This document shows positions 48,831 through 61,126 of a DNA stretch of 64,000 bases, piece after piece. The notes under the pieces are model-generated. The model did not search any database and was not told where the DNA came from. It worked only from the letters and a program-made list of their open reading frames with translations. This stretch comes from Rotaria sp. Silwood1. Lineage: Eukaryota; Rotifera; Eurotatoria; Philodinida; Philodinidae. The stretch is taken from positions 7,987,565 through 8,051,564 of the forward strand of contig CAJNOP010000002.1 in NCBI GenBank assembly GCA_905250075.1, in the 5' to 3' direction. A program made the translations under genes and the position numbers. Positions within the stretch are counted from its first letter, which is position 1, and each line of letters begins with the position of its first letter.

Positions 48831-49984
48831 AAAGAACTAAGACATTCTAAAAGATTGATGAGAAGTGTAGGCATAAAAGTAAAACGAGATAAAATAAATT
48901 TTCGGTAAACCTATGAATTGGTAGTAGGACAACGATGTAGACGAAAACCATGGCGAAAATAGAAATCGAAATAATAACAGAGACGGCGACAAGGAAGGAA
49001 ATATGAACGAAGATAGTGACAGAGACAGATACTGGCATTGACAAGAGCACTTTACAATTGATAGAAGCCGTTTAATCTCATATTTTGCCCGTAGGTAAGG
49101 CTCATAATCTGAATAAAACTCTTGAAGGGCTTGTACCCTTGGACCTTTCTTCTTTAGTTATGGTCATTATACTGAATTTTCGGGCTGTCACAGAGTTTTG
49201 TGGAAAAAAGTTCAAGAATGAATTTTCCCCCTGATAATTTGTCCGATAATAGATCTAATGGTTCTTGTGGTATTCAGGAAGTTTCAGCTCAAACAGATGA
49301 GATTTTCTTAAGATATGAGATATCTTCAAAATGTACTATTTTCGGAGCTTGTGTTAGAAAGGGTATGCTTGAGTAATGTCGAAAAGTTCGAAGACGACAA
49401 GGGTAGGATCTTAATAGTGTTAATGTTGTTGGGGAAAAGAAAATGGGCGGAACGATGTTTTTAATCATTTTACACAAACAGAAATTTCACAAAAAATATC
49501 TGACAATCAATCATTTTTTATTTATTTATTTTTGTTTCATTCTTAGCAACAAACAAACATCATCATTTGTCTTTTTTGTTTTTGGTCTGCCAGTTGCACC
49601 AGCTCGCATTTGTATTACTTCAGGACGAAAATATACTTCTTCTTGTGTCAAGCAATTGATAGCATGCCCTGTAATTGGATGATGTTAATTCACATGAATA
49701 TTGAATTGATTGTGTTAACCTAGAGATCGCGGAAGGAGAGAATATTTATGATAAATGTAAAAAGAATTAGTCGAAGATCAGGATTTTTTCAGCAGTTTTG
49801 TTGAAAGAGCTATGTTAGTAAAGAAAGTAAATGTGTATAAATACCTTTACAATTATTATTTGTTCGAATTTGAAGATCAGATACATTCTAAAGATGAATG
49901 GTATGTCTGTCATCCAAAAATTTTCAAAATAATTTTAAAATAAATCTCGTAATGCAATACATGAATTATCTTTTAGTTTTATTA
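48831..49984 (-). other. Interval with an isolated exon-like fragment at 49590-49690
   Basis: On the minus strand 49690-49590 reads PITGHAINCLTQEEVYFRPE and on into VIQMRAGATGRPKTKKTNDD, with good codon use but no start. It may be a 3' exon of the pseudogene just upstream, or a scrap of another gene. The rest of the interval is featureless. Confidence 0.35.
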
Positions 49985-51108
49985 TTACGATAAGCTATTC
50001 TTAAACCAAGTTTTTGTATATTACGATAGAGAGCCTGTGTAAAATGAAAGTAATAACCGGCCTGTCGTAGTTGTGGACACTAAAACCAAGAAATTGAAAA
50101 GATCATGCATTTCTACTGCTTTAGGTAGTTGAGTAAAAACTCTTACTTTATCAACAACAACTTTGATTAAAGCTTTTTCGAAATCACTTGTTATTATATC
50201 TGGATTAAATGCTGTTTTTAAACGAGTAGCATGATATTTCAATTCACGAAATAATTCTCTATAGCTACGGGCTTTACAATCACATAATAAAATAACGACA
50301 CATGGATAACCTTAAAAGAGTGTAATAAAAAAAATGAGTAAGAAGCTCATTCATTTAGAGACTGATATCACTGATATGAGGAGAAAACTTCGCTAAGAAA
50401 ATTTCAGGTACCTTTTCGCATGTTTAATAGCATAAATAGTATAAACTTACTGAAAATACGGTGGACATGTTTCAAATGTACCGTCCATCATTAAATGTTT
50501 GGCAGAAAATAGAAATGTTAATTGTTAATCTGCACTAAATAATAATAAACATTTATTACGTGATTTTTTTATCATATACTAAAATCTGTTTGTCACTAAG
50601 TGTAACTTGGTACTGCGCTGGTATATCAAGCACATCTGACGTTAATACTACCAATATCATTTTTCTACATGCACAATTTAAAGCTAAATCTAAAATTAAT
50701 TTAGTAATTCAGAAAATTCTGTCAAAGACAAATATAAAAGTGTATACATACTTGCTTCATATAATGATAGAATAATAGCAGCTGCTGTTTGTGGCATTTG
50801 TTGTCGATGAAGTTCTTCATCATAAATTTTAGCTATTGCTGTTGTTTCATTTATAACTCTAGGTTCTATATTTTGTTTAAATATACAAACTTCAATTTCT
50901 TCACGTCTTTGTAAATATGAATGATTACCAACTGTTCTTACAAATACATCCTTAATATTTGTATGAACGCCGGTATTTCAACTACGAGTTTCATATTTCC
51001 AATATTTAACAGTAGCTGTTCTTTTATTAATATAATAAATAAAATTATCACGAGCTAATAATGGTTTACTTTTATGACTTGTAATAAATGATATTGTATT
51101 GACCACAA
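49985..51108 (-). pseudogene. FLYWCH zinc finger / MULE transposase-domain protein pseudogene
   Basis: Minus-strand pieces follow the order of the FLYWCH-MULE proteins that are abundant in bdelloids. 51108-50757 gives a FLYWCH-like segment (INKRTATVKYWKYETRS), an in-frame stop, then HTNIKDVFVRTVGNHSYLQR and RREEIEVCIF...RVINETTAIAKIYDEELHR. Around 50480 stands the hallmark MDGTFETCPPYF. 50300-50150 gives YRELFRELKYHATRLKTAFN and DIITSDFEKALIKVV. After a 63-nt GT-AG intron 50080-49990 gives CPQLRQAGYYFHFTQALYRN. The expected Cys/His pattern of the zinc finger and some MULE acidic residues are damaged, and stops occur between pieces. Function of intact relatives is DNA binding, possibly as domesticated or active transposases. 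Confidence 0.75.
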
Positions 51109-52618
51109 TAGTTTATAGATCTTTTTATAAGAGTATGAATGAGTGTTAAATATATAATATATTACAGTATTTATAAAACTAGATATTCTTGCTTATATAC
51201 TCTTGTCATTTCTTTTATTAATTAGTCTAATAATTAGACTTTATCAGCTTAACTTCTAATCTGTATAACTGATCTTTTTGGTTCCGGCGGAAGCAGTGAT
51301 TAATTTATCTCTATCTGTATTCTATATTTTAAACTGTTCTTTTATATTCTGTGAGAAATTTTTTTATTGTACATGCCATTATTATGATTAACAGTTACGT
51401 CTCATGCTATTTGATTATTTGTCAAATCGGCCAATTTTCATTCGACCATTTTTACAGCAACAACTCTACTAAGATTTTACCTTTGCCGTCTTCGAACTTT
51501 TTAACATTAGTTAGTACATTCTTAAAAAATAATGTTTTTAATAGATGTATTATCTCGGAAGAGGACTATTCATTTGAGCTGAAACTTTCAGAATATAGTA
51601 AGGACCATCACATCTATTATCGGGAAAATTTTCAGATGTAGATTCATTGTTGAAATTTTTTCATAATAACCTGTGATAGGTTCAAAATTCAGTAAAAAGA
51701 CCATAAATCGAGAAGAAAGGCCCAGCAGCAGAAACCCTTTTAGAGTATTTATCCATATTATGAACTCCACCTAAGAGCAAAAAGTGATCTTAAACGGCGT
51801 TTATTAGTTGGAACGGTTTCCTTGTGAGATCCCAGTCACTGAGTGTGATTGGAGACGATCGTGGATGAGAACTGATATGGGTATCCAAGTTGGCAATTGT
51901 ATCTGAATCGAGGGTTGCGATTTCCTGTTAATTTATTTTCAATTCAAATTTTTTAAACCCGACTAGATGAATATAAATTCATATAATTACAATTTAAAAT
52001 AAACTAAAATATTCATACGTTAAAAGTTAAAATTTATTTTAAACTAAGTTTATCATTATTCATCTTTAGATTTATAAAATTTTCATAACTTGATCATCTC
52101 TAATCCAAATCTCGATCTATGACCAAGATTAATGGTATTGAGCAGCAAACTATTGCTTGAGAAGTCTTAATATTTTGTCAATCCTATGCAACGATAAAAA
52201 AAACAAGTGAAGCCGTGGTGTAGTGCACATTTTTTCAAGCTTCGATTTACTCTCTTATTTCGCCCTTCAGTATGTTCGATCGATGAGTGATAGAACGAGC
52301 AAAACACCGATAATACAGGTATGAAAAAAATAAGGTATCTCAATAATATATGATCATGAGTTATTTAACGTAAACGTAAAAATGCACGCAAGCCAATTTT
52401 CTTTTTCGCTGTCTATGTAATCAACATAATCTTTTAATTTTTTTTCATTCAACAACATCGATAAATTCTACAGCTATTCTAATCGTCCGTAAAAAAGATT
52501 TTACACAAGTACAATGAGTAAATTTTATTCTTTTGAAAGTGTACTCTCGTTAGAAGACTTTTCTCATCATCTGTATCCATCGGATTTTACTATCATCAAG
52601 TAATATCACTCATCTTCT
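51109..52618. other. Interval without a recognised gene
   Basis: AT-rich sequence, no coding or repeat pattern seen by eye. Confidence 0.35.
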
Positions 52619-53206
52619 ATAGATTGTAGTCATTTTGAATCCTCTTCTTATGTAATGATTTAGTTAATTTAATATAATATAATTTATATTTTTACTTAAA
52701 TCATATGACGTTTCTTGAGAGTGTACAACTTCTTCAGATGGTAATTATATAATACAAACTACAATATCCAAATAACCTTGTATTTAGAAAACACATGTAT
52801 AAAATATATTATTAAAGAACAGAAGAAAGAAAAGAACAACAAGAGTAAAACACGGGCTAACTCACTCTTTTTTATTTAATATTGATACGGCCATCAATCA
52901 ACAATCCAGAACGTTACTGTTACTGTCTTGTTTTAGTATCATTATTCAATAAAAAGAGTGAACTAGCCTGGCTTTTACTCTTGTTGTTCTTTTCTTTTCT
53001 TTCTTTTGTTCTTTAATAATATATTTTATACACGTGTATTCTAAATGCAATGTTATTTGAAAATGTATTTTGTATTATATAATTCATTCTTGAAGAAGCT
53101 GTACGCTCTAAAGAAACGTCACATGATTTAAACAAAACATAAATTATACTATATTGAATTAACTAAATCATTACATACGAAGAGAATTCAAAATGACTAC
53201 AAAACT
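52619..53206. mobile_element. Foldback element (about 590-bp palindrome)
   Basis: The left terminus ATAGATTGTAGTCATTTTGA and right terminus TCAAAATGACTACAAAACTA are inverted repeats. Pairing continues through TAATGATTTAGTTAATTTAA / TTGAATTAACTAAATCATTA and GAAAAGAACAACAAGAGTAA / TTACTCTTGTTGTTCTTTTC to a loop of about 60 nt near 52890-52950. No coding capacity. Confidence 0.8.
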
Positions 53207-55519
53207 ATTAAACTTGCTCACAGAACTATAAGCTTGTATAGTGTTTTTTTTTGTATCACAGTAAGTGTTTCCCTGGTAATGAAAACGCTCCAAAGTTTTG
53301 TATGAAATGAATGCCAGATATTTATCACTTTAAAGTCATTCTCCTCATAAAGTACAAGATGGCACAAAAACCACTTTACCGAAAAAAATTGAATATCTCT
53401 ATAATGACTTGAGGAAACGAGCTGAGTTTTTACGAATGATAGAGGCATGTTCAAGTTTTATATCCATCAAGACATGTCTAGAGAAGCTCTATGTTATGAA
53501 TCACTATTGACTTCAGCAAAAAAATTTGACTCCCTTACATATTGGAGAAACCACTATATATGATAAAGAAAGACCAGTTTATCTAGAAAAAATGTAAATG
53601 CTCACTTATATTTCTTTTCTTTATTATCAAATACATGTCATGACTCTTTATTGAGATGAAAAAAGAAAAGAATATCAACATGCCACAATCAATTTTTTTG
53701 TTTATATTTTTTAAAAAAATGAGCGATACTTTAGAGTACCTGATCAAAGTGTTTTCTTTCTATGTTAACATACAATTGACAACGATCAACTACAGAACGA
53801 CAGACTACTTGACATGATCTGATGTTATCATTGAGCGATGTAAAGTTCGTATTCAATTAATCACAAGTCAAATGATTTATATCGAGAGAATTTGGAACGT
53901 AGAAACGATCTTTCATAATATCTTCATCGTAACAAATCATATGGAGTTAAATCTGAAGATTGCTGTTGCAATTCACCAATTTACAGACGACCAATTCAAT
54001 ATAACAATGTATTACCTAACTATGTAGCATGTTATTTACAAGTTCATTTAATTGATTATATTTTATCTGAATAAACAGACCTTTGTTTAATGTGTAGTAT
54101 ATTTTTCCTATCTGTGAAAAAGTAAAATTTGGTTGTTGAGATAAATAGTTATTCTTAAATAAGAGTCTCTGTAGGCAATATCTTTATGCATAGAAAGCTT
54201 AAATATGCTTCTATCATTTATAAAACATCAGCTCGTTTGCTAGAGCTCTAATCGAGTTTTTCAATTTTTTTTCGATCAAATTATTTTTGCGCTACCCTCT
54301 ATATATGAAATTTTTTCTCCATTTTTTTAAATGTAAGAATAAGCTATGTTCGTTAGAATATAAATTTTTTCAGACTAGATATTCTTTAAGACTTTTCTGC
54401 TTTTTAGATTTTCTTGCCAGTTGTATAAGACAATGTGTCTGTGGTGGTCGATATTTTTTAATACGTAAGTATATTCACTCACTCTATTCCATGTCGACAA
54501 GAGAAAAGCAGAGAAAAAAAATCAAATAAAGCTTCATCATCAAAGTTACAAACAAATGGTTTGAAATACGAGAAAAAGCTTGAACACTTTCCAATGAGTT
54601 TTTCTAAAAAAATTGTTAACATCTCTTGAGTGAGGCGATTGTACCAATACAGGATAGTGATCTGATGTTCCTTATTTTATTACTTCAGCTTTCCAATCAT
54701 CAGTACTATGGTTAATTCCAAAATCGACCACTACAGATGATCTTTTGGACGTTGGATGATTTGGATATATTATCTCACATCTTATATTTTTCAGCCAACG
54801 CTTCAGTTGGAAACAACGAAATTAAAATTGTACATTCAGTATTTAGAACTGGACTGCACACAACGCGACAGATCATCCTTCATTGGAGATAATGGATCAA
54901 AATACTCAAAATGCTTGTTCTCAAATTCTTAACGTAGCCTACAGAGCGTCTTTTAATGGCAAGGTCTTTCTATATAAAAAGTCAAAAGCAAACTGAAATA
55001 GATTTGTCAATGCACTGTGGGAACACTGTGCAACACATGAAGTTTTAAATTCAAGCACGAATCACCATATTTTTTTGACACTACCACGACTACAAATACA
55101 CCAGACTCAAAACGCTGTCATGGGCAATGTTTACTTTCGTTCATTGATAAAGTTTGCAAGACTACTTCGAAGTATTTGGAATATTCGAATAGAATCTTTG
55201 TCCTCTCTGTGCGTGTATGATGTCATCATTGTTTGAAACAGCACGTGTATTTCTTTCTTTACAGTCGTTCATTTAGTTGAATCGATCTTTACTTGAATAT
55301 ATCCACATATATTCAAATTATTCATCGAAAGATATTATATTCAGACTTTACGGTATATTAGTGAATACTTGAATGGATTACTTCTTTGTTTCGTTTATCT
55401 TCTGCGTCGTTGTTCAGTAGCTGCTCAATCATTCCACATTCCTGTAATGTAACTAGTATTTGAAGAGAGGAATTGTAGTGTTGATTTATTTGGTATCTTT
55501 CCAACGAACTTTTTTTTTA
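53207..55519. other. Interval with a coding scrap near 53862-54072
   Basis: Around 53930-54072 the plus strand reads YLHRNKSYGVKSEDCCCNSP and on to NNVLPNYVACYLQVHLIDYI, ending LSE-stop; just upstream in the same frame HKSNDLYRENLERRNDLS runs into a stop. Codon use looks real, so this is probably a decayed last exon of an unrecognised gene. Confidence 0.35.
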
Positions 55520-56650
55520 TCCAAATAAATTATTTCAGCCAAGAAAAATATTCGAACAGAAGCTTACTTAATAGCTCTATTCATTTTTTCAAAACTTCTT
55601 CGTTAATGTGATCAAATGATGCACTTAAATGCGAGTCGAGCGACATATTTCAACAGAACTCGCATTAGAACGATTAGTTTTGTCAAAAGATCTTTCTAGC
55701 ATTGAGCAAGTGACATACCTTGTTTCGAAGTGAGCGATATTCTTGAATGAAACTTATTCATAACGTTTCATTTTGTCAAAAGTTCTTTCTCGTGTGATCT
55801 GGTGATATACTTCGTTTCGAAGTGAGTGATATTCTCGAAAAGAAGCCTGATTAGAACGATTCATTTTCTTAAAAGGTCTTTCTCATGTAACCAGGCATCA
55901 CACTTCGTTTCGAAGTGAGGCGGATATTCTTCAATGGAATCCTTTTCACAACGATTTATTTTATCAATAGATTTTTATAGTGTGCCTGAGACACACTTAG
56001 TTTTGAAAGTGAATGATATTATTGAATGGAAACCTGATTAGAAGGATTCATTTGTCAAAAGATTTTCAACAATACAATTGAATGACTTCCTTCACTTCGA
56101 AGTGAGCGACACATCTAAATGGAATCCTAATTAGAAAATTCATTTGTCAAGAGACCTGTGTTGATGTCATAGAATGAAACACTTCAATTTGAAGTAAGTG
56201 ATATACTTGAAGAGAACAGTTGTTAATGCTGATTATTTACCTCTTCATATCGCAACATCTTATGTAATCGCAGACTTCAATCTGAAATGAGTAAGATAGG
56301 TGAATAGACTCATAATAAAAATGATTCATATCCTATACACACTCTAGTAGGTAACATATAGTCAAGCTTTATTGTGAAATGAGTAAAACATCTGAATAAT
56401 ATTCTGTTTGGAGTTGTATACTTGGGGTATAATGCTTGAACATCAAAAACTATGAGATTTTTTGAATAAAGTGTAAAAATAGTTGAATAGGTTTATCTTT
56501 AGAATGAGTCACTATTCATGTGATCGTCAATTTTGCGATCTAGTATCACACTTCCTTGCAAATCAAATAATGTATTTGATCAGTGCACACCAAATGATGC
56601 AAATAGAGGTATTTCATTTCTATATGCTTCTCAGAAAGCCGCTAAAGTGT
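55520..56650. repeat. Tandem array, about 93-bp period, about 12 diverged copies
   Basis: The word TTCGAAGTGAG(C/T)GAT and its decayed versions recur at about 55633, 55726, 55818, 55911, 56004, 56098, 56190, 56282, 56374, 56468 and 56561, with a weaker copy near 55539. Spacing is 92-94 bp throughout. Each unit continues TATTCTTGAATGGAAACCTG, ATTAGAACGATTCATTTTGT and CAAAAGATCTTTCT-like text. Copies in the centre agree best; outer copies have drifted. No coding frame runs through. Confidence 0.85.
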
Positions 56651-56697
56651 TGACTTTTAAGAGTAAGCCAATGAAAAAGTTGGGCTAGTATTTATTT

Positions 56698-56815
56698 GAG
56701 CAATAAAAATATTGGAATGAGCAATAATTAAGACACGATATAGCCATAATTTTTGAGCAATAAGAAAACTATCTTTGAGCAATTTTATAATATTAAATGT
56801 GCAATAATTAATTCA
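56698..56815. repeat. GAGCAATAA short-interval repeats
   Basis: GAGCAATAA or close variants (GAGCAATTT, GTGCAATAA) recur five times at intervals of 20-36 bp directly after the 93-bp array. Possibly a separate degenerate array. Confidence 0.4.
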
Positions 56816-57339
56816 TTAAATAGCAGTAGTAATTTCATATTTTAGGAACAAGAAAAAGGAAAAGTAAGATATTTTTATTTATAATTGATAGTAAAAAAAA
56901 GAAAAAAGAAAAATGAATATATTATTGTGTCAATAAAGCTTTTTTTTGCTTCAGCTGGTTTCCCTCCTTTTCTTTTTCTATCAATATCCACATGTTTTGC
57001 CTTTGGTATGAGTTTTCACTCTCACCCTGACCCTCACCCTGTTATCAAGAGACTAGTTGCATATCATTGTCACTTTCACTGTCAGAAATATACTGCGTTA
57101 CGCGTTGTAATTGAGCCATTTATATAAATTATATATTTTATTTTATAAGATTGAAAAAAAAGGTTTTGTATAAATAAATTCTTAACATAAGAATGTTTCC
57201 ATCCACTGTATTATTATTGTCCTGTTGATCATCTTGAAAATTTCCTTATGATTATCTTACACTATATATGGGATTTTTCTAACACTTTTGATATTTATGT
57301 AATATATATCAACCCTAGTCGAACATCTTGTAAGCAAGT

Positions 57340-57898
57340 TCTTGACCAAGATACAAGATACAGAAATGTGAACAGATCTTGAAAATTTAGGTACAAGATA
57401 TTGTGAGTATCTTGTACAAGATCTGTAGTGAGATCTTGGGTACAGATCTATAAGATCTTGACTGAAAGACATGGTCAAAAAATGATCAATGAAATTCCCA
57501 TATGGATGCCTCTAAAGACTTCTAAAATAGTCTTTCCAATGTAAAATTTGATGCTGAATCTGAATATGAAGTCAGATTTCCTTTAGAGACACAAGGGTCC
57601 AAGTTAGAGATTAACGTTTTATTTAAAACATGTTCAAAACTCATCACCCTCAGAAAGATCTTTCAATGAAGATCGTGTTTTCTTGAGTCATTCAGCTCGA
57701 TCTAGTCCCGAGCAGCTGCAAATTAATCTTTAGTAGGTATTATTAAATCAAGATCCTGAACAAGAGACATTGAATTCTTGTATCTGATTGTGTTATATAA
57801 ATCTGTACCCAAGATCTAATCACAGATCTTGGTGCAAGATAATATAATTATCTTATACCTAAATTTTGCCAAGATCCGTTCACTTTTCGAGGTACCAG
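57340..57898. mobile_element. Foldback element saturated with AGATCT palindromes
   Basis: The left-arm segment GTGAACAGATCTTGAAAATT through AGATCTTGGGTACAGATCTA is matched in inverse by CCCAAGATCTAATCACAGAT through GCCAAGATCCGTTCACTTTT on the right. AGATCT occurs eight times, mostly as AAGATCTTG-like words. The right arm ends at about 57898, exactly where the protein-coding remnant at 57899 stops making sense. No transposase. Confidence 0.7.
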
Positions 57899-58480
57899 CA
57901 CTGTTCGATCTGATAGGTTCCAGAGAATGGATAAGATACATTTATTGAGAGTTTCTAAAACATAATCTTTCTGTATTATAGTGGCCGATTGTTTCGGCAT
58001 AGATCGATCAAGACGCTCAATCAATGTTGTAATTAATTCGGCATGATAGTCAATAAACTGTTGTCCTTCAGTCGTCACGAATGATACAAATAGAGTGCTT
58101 TGCGTAGCGATGAAAAGAGATTGTTGAACATGAACGAATATCCTGATATGAGCTCGATTGAGTTGAGTAATGCAAGCGAAGAAGCTCTGTCAAGCAATAT
58201 TGGCATCGCGTTTTATTGAAATAGATTAGATCGATTTTGATAGCGTGACGAGTAAACGGGTATATTCCTTTTAACAAGATTGTGCTTCATTAGGAGTGAA
58301 TTGAAGAACATCAGACCGAATGAAAAGAAACTTTAGCCAGAGCTTGTTCTTTGACGCGATCGTGCTTCTACGGATGGCTTTCCATTGTTATAATCGAGCG
58401 AGAAGATTTTCAAATGTTGCAGTGACTGTTCCATGTAGGAAGGCTGCTACAACGTCGGTCGGTTGGTGATTATTGTCCAT
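57899..58480 (-). pseudogene. Helical-repeat (armadillo-like) protein gene fragment, broken
   Basis: Minus-strand translation from an ATG at 58480 reads DNNHQPTDVVAAFLHGTVTA then TFENLLARL, a TAA stop, then in frame QWKAIRRSTIASKNKLWLK and FLFIRSDVLQFTPNEAQSC, another stop. After frame changes it continues GIYPFTRHAIKIDLIYFNKT and finally VTTEGQQFIDYHAELITTLI, IERLDRSMPKQS and YVLETLNKCILSILWNLSDR, where the foldback begins. The amphipathic helices and the NLSDR-type turn suggest an armadillo/HEAT-like protein, but I do not recognise the family. Stops, frameshifts and the abrupt 3' truncation show it is dead. Confidence 0.6.
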
Positions 58481-59525
58481 CAAACTTGAGCGATGGATGA
58501 TGCAAATGTAACATCGCCCTGTCTTACTTCATGTTAATGACACGTATTGACATGATAACTGGATGTGTGCACATTGTTCATAGATAACTGTGGAAATAAA
58601 GCAAACAGAAATTGCTTTTTCTATCTTCTATTCGTTATTTTTTGGCATCAGGAGAAAAGAAGAAAATGAAAAAATCCTCTTCCGTATGAAATTTCAGAAT
58701 TAGTTGCTTTTTTATTCATTATTAGTAAGTTTTGGATTTATGCTCAAGATCAAAATTTTACTATATTCACATACCATGCTCCTATTGAAATGGTTCACTA
58801 ATATGTATCGAAATTTCTCATAGAGTAAAGATATATAATGTGTTTAATATTCCTTAATTAACTAGAAGACATTTTGACAAAATCTAGAGTGCGATTCAAG
58901 GCGCGAAGTAGAATTATTTATATATCTCGAATAATTTTTATATGAATTTGATTTGAAATGCCTTTTTATGTCTATCAATCTTTATTCTCTAAATGTATGT
59001 TTTTATTCTTTCACCTTGTTTGAACTCGGAGAAACAATTGAGTCCAACTAATAAATAAAAAAACAAAAGACCTTTTCAAGAAAGTACATCGATGAAAGTG
59101 TTTTGCAAAAAATGAAGACAATTCATGACCAAGCACTCTGTAGGCGCTTTGTCCAACGATAAAAATAAAAATTTAAAGGTTCATTGTATAGAGAAAATGA
59201 TGCGATGTATGCTGATCGCAGTAACGAAAATTTCAGTGTTTAGTTTTGAAGCTTCAGTGTAAAGTCAAAAAACTTATGAAAAATGTTTATTAAATACCTG
59301 AGTCTATAATCGGAATGATTACAAAATCCTATTTTCAAACAAATTCTTCATTATTCTAGACTTTGCTCCAAGAAATAAGAAAAACGAAACAACAGACAAA
59401 TAAGCCATCTAGGGTATCATGATGTTATATATACACTTTTAATAAATTCCATTTGTTTTTCTTTCCTTCTGAATAGACTATATAGGTCACGAAACTATTT
59501 ATCATTATTCTTTTCTCGTTAAAAC
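58481..59525. other. Interval upstream of the coiled-coil gene
   Basis: AT-rich; nothing recognised apart from a TATATATACA motif near 59428-59437, about 90 bp before the start codon, that may be a TATA element. Confidence 0.3.
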
Positions 59526-60454
59526 ATGAATACAAGTTATGCTTTAAATTCAACACCAAAAACAATCAATCAAAGTAAGTATATTGAATCATTAATGGAT
59601 TTTTCTACACCAATGAGTACAATATCAAATCGTTGGATAAGTAATACAACACTAATCAACGATAAAATCATTCATATTCAGAATAATACTAATAATGAAA
59701 CAATCATTGAACAACTTTTAAACAAATTTAATGAATGTAAAATTAATTTTCATCATACAAAAAATTATTTAAATTTACTTGATAGCCATTTATGTGAAGT
59801 AAAAACAGTTCTAAATCAATTACAAAATTTATTAGAACAAAATTCTTCACTTAAAACAACTACAGATCAATTAGAAACTCGTTTATTACAAATATCCATT
59901 AAACGAGAACAAATTCATACATCAATAAATAATTTTTATCTATCACCAACCATAAATCAAACACTTAACAATAGTTTTCAACAGGTAGACAAAACTTTCT
60001 TTTATTTTTTTAAGTCAATTACTTTTTTTTATAGATTTTACCACGTTCATCGAACATAGGAATATCAACAGATCCAATGATGTATTGTACTGAACTAATT
60101 AATGCTGTAAAATCAAGTATAAATCAAAGAACAAATTTAATCGAACGTTTTTATCATGAACAAAATCGAATAAAACATCAAACTAATGATTATTATTCAA
60201 GATTTCAACAACGACAAGAATTCCTTATGCAATTAGTTGAGAAAATTATTGACCAACAAAAAATAAATGAAAAATATATTGAAACAATAAATATTGATCA
60301 ACCACAATTTGATAATCACAGAGAACAATTAGCTGAATTGAATAAACTTAATGAAGAATATCAATTACTTCAAGATGAAAATCTATTATTAAAACATAAA
60401 GCAAAAGACAATATTCAAAAACTTTATAATTCTATTAATCAAGTTACAGAATAA
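59526..60454 (+). CDS. Coiled-coil protein of unknown function (2 exons)
   Basis: Exons 59526-59984 and 60035-60454, split by a 50-nt intron (CAG/GTAGAC, TTTATAG/ATT, phase 0), encode 292 aa. The first about 50 residues are Ser/Thr/Asn-rich and likely disordered. Residues about 55-145 (IIEQLLNKFNECKINFHHTK, LNQLQNLLEQNSSLKTTTDQ) and about 170-290 (INAVKSSINQRTNLIERFYH, LAELNKLNEEYQLLQDENLL) have heptad spacing of Leu/Ile typical of coiled coils. No transmembrane segment or enzyme motif. The layout resembles small cytoskeletal or centrosomal adaptors, but no specific family is claimed. It is convergent with MRE11, with 672 bp between the stop codons. Confidence 0.8.
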
Positions 60455-61126
60455 ATTTTCTTTTTATTATTTGCTTATTTTAATAAACAAAAACTTCTCT
60501 TATTTGAAAATCAATGTTAATTTTAAAATGATACTTAGTATTTCTTTTACCTGTGAATTAAGTTGTGGACCGCTACCGCCACACAAAAATAAATACTTGA
60601 TTACCTCTAGCTGTAAGGACTTATTAGTATAATTCATAAGAAACAATTATAACATTATCAGATTGTTTAACGAAAAAGATAAAATGTCTATCTTTCATAT
60701 GCAGTTCACTCGACTTAAGTTTATTATTCAATTAAAACTATTAAAATTTCATCAATTATATGCTTTGACACAGTGTTTCTTTGCAATTTTTTCAGCTATG
60801 GTTTGGCGGTTCGAAAAATGGAATCGCCAAGTTCTAGTTTCGGTAATATATAGTATCACTTCGAAGCAATTTTTATGTCAATGAAGAAATTTACTAGTTA
60901 TCTAATTCAAGCTAACATCTGTGATTACTGTTGCATGGATGAAAATATTTCTTTTTTTTCGTTGCAATTTTATTTTCAATGTTTTGTTTTGTTTTTGTTG
61001 CCGCTATAGAAATAAGAACATCACAAAGAGCATATCATAAGAAAGTATGAACAAAAGAAAAAGAAAAAGAAAAAGAAATAATCTTGACTAGATAACATAG
61101 ATACCCAAAAAAAAAGAAATCGATCA
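60455..61126. other. Convergent intergenic region
   Basis: AATAAA-like words soon after the coiled-coil stop (60480-60486) may end that transcript. On the other strand an A-rich stretch near 61060-61080 follows MRE11. No gene recognised. Confidence 0.35.

Noticed and set aside
55520-56650. CRISPR-like array
   Set aside because: The whole 93-bp unit is repeated rather than short repeats with unique spacers, and this is eukaryotic sequence.
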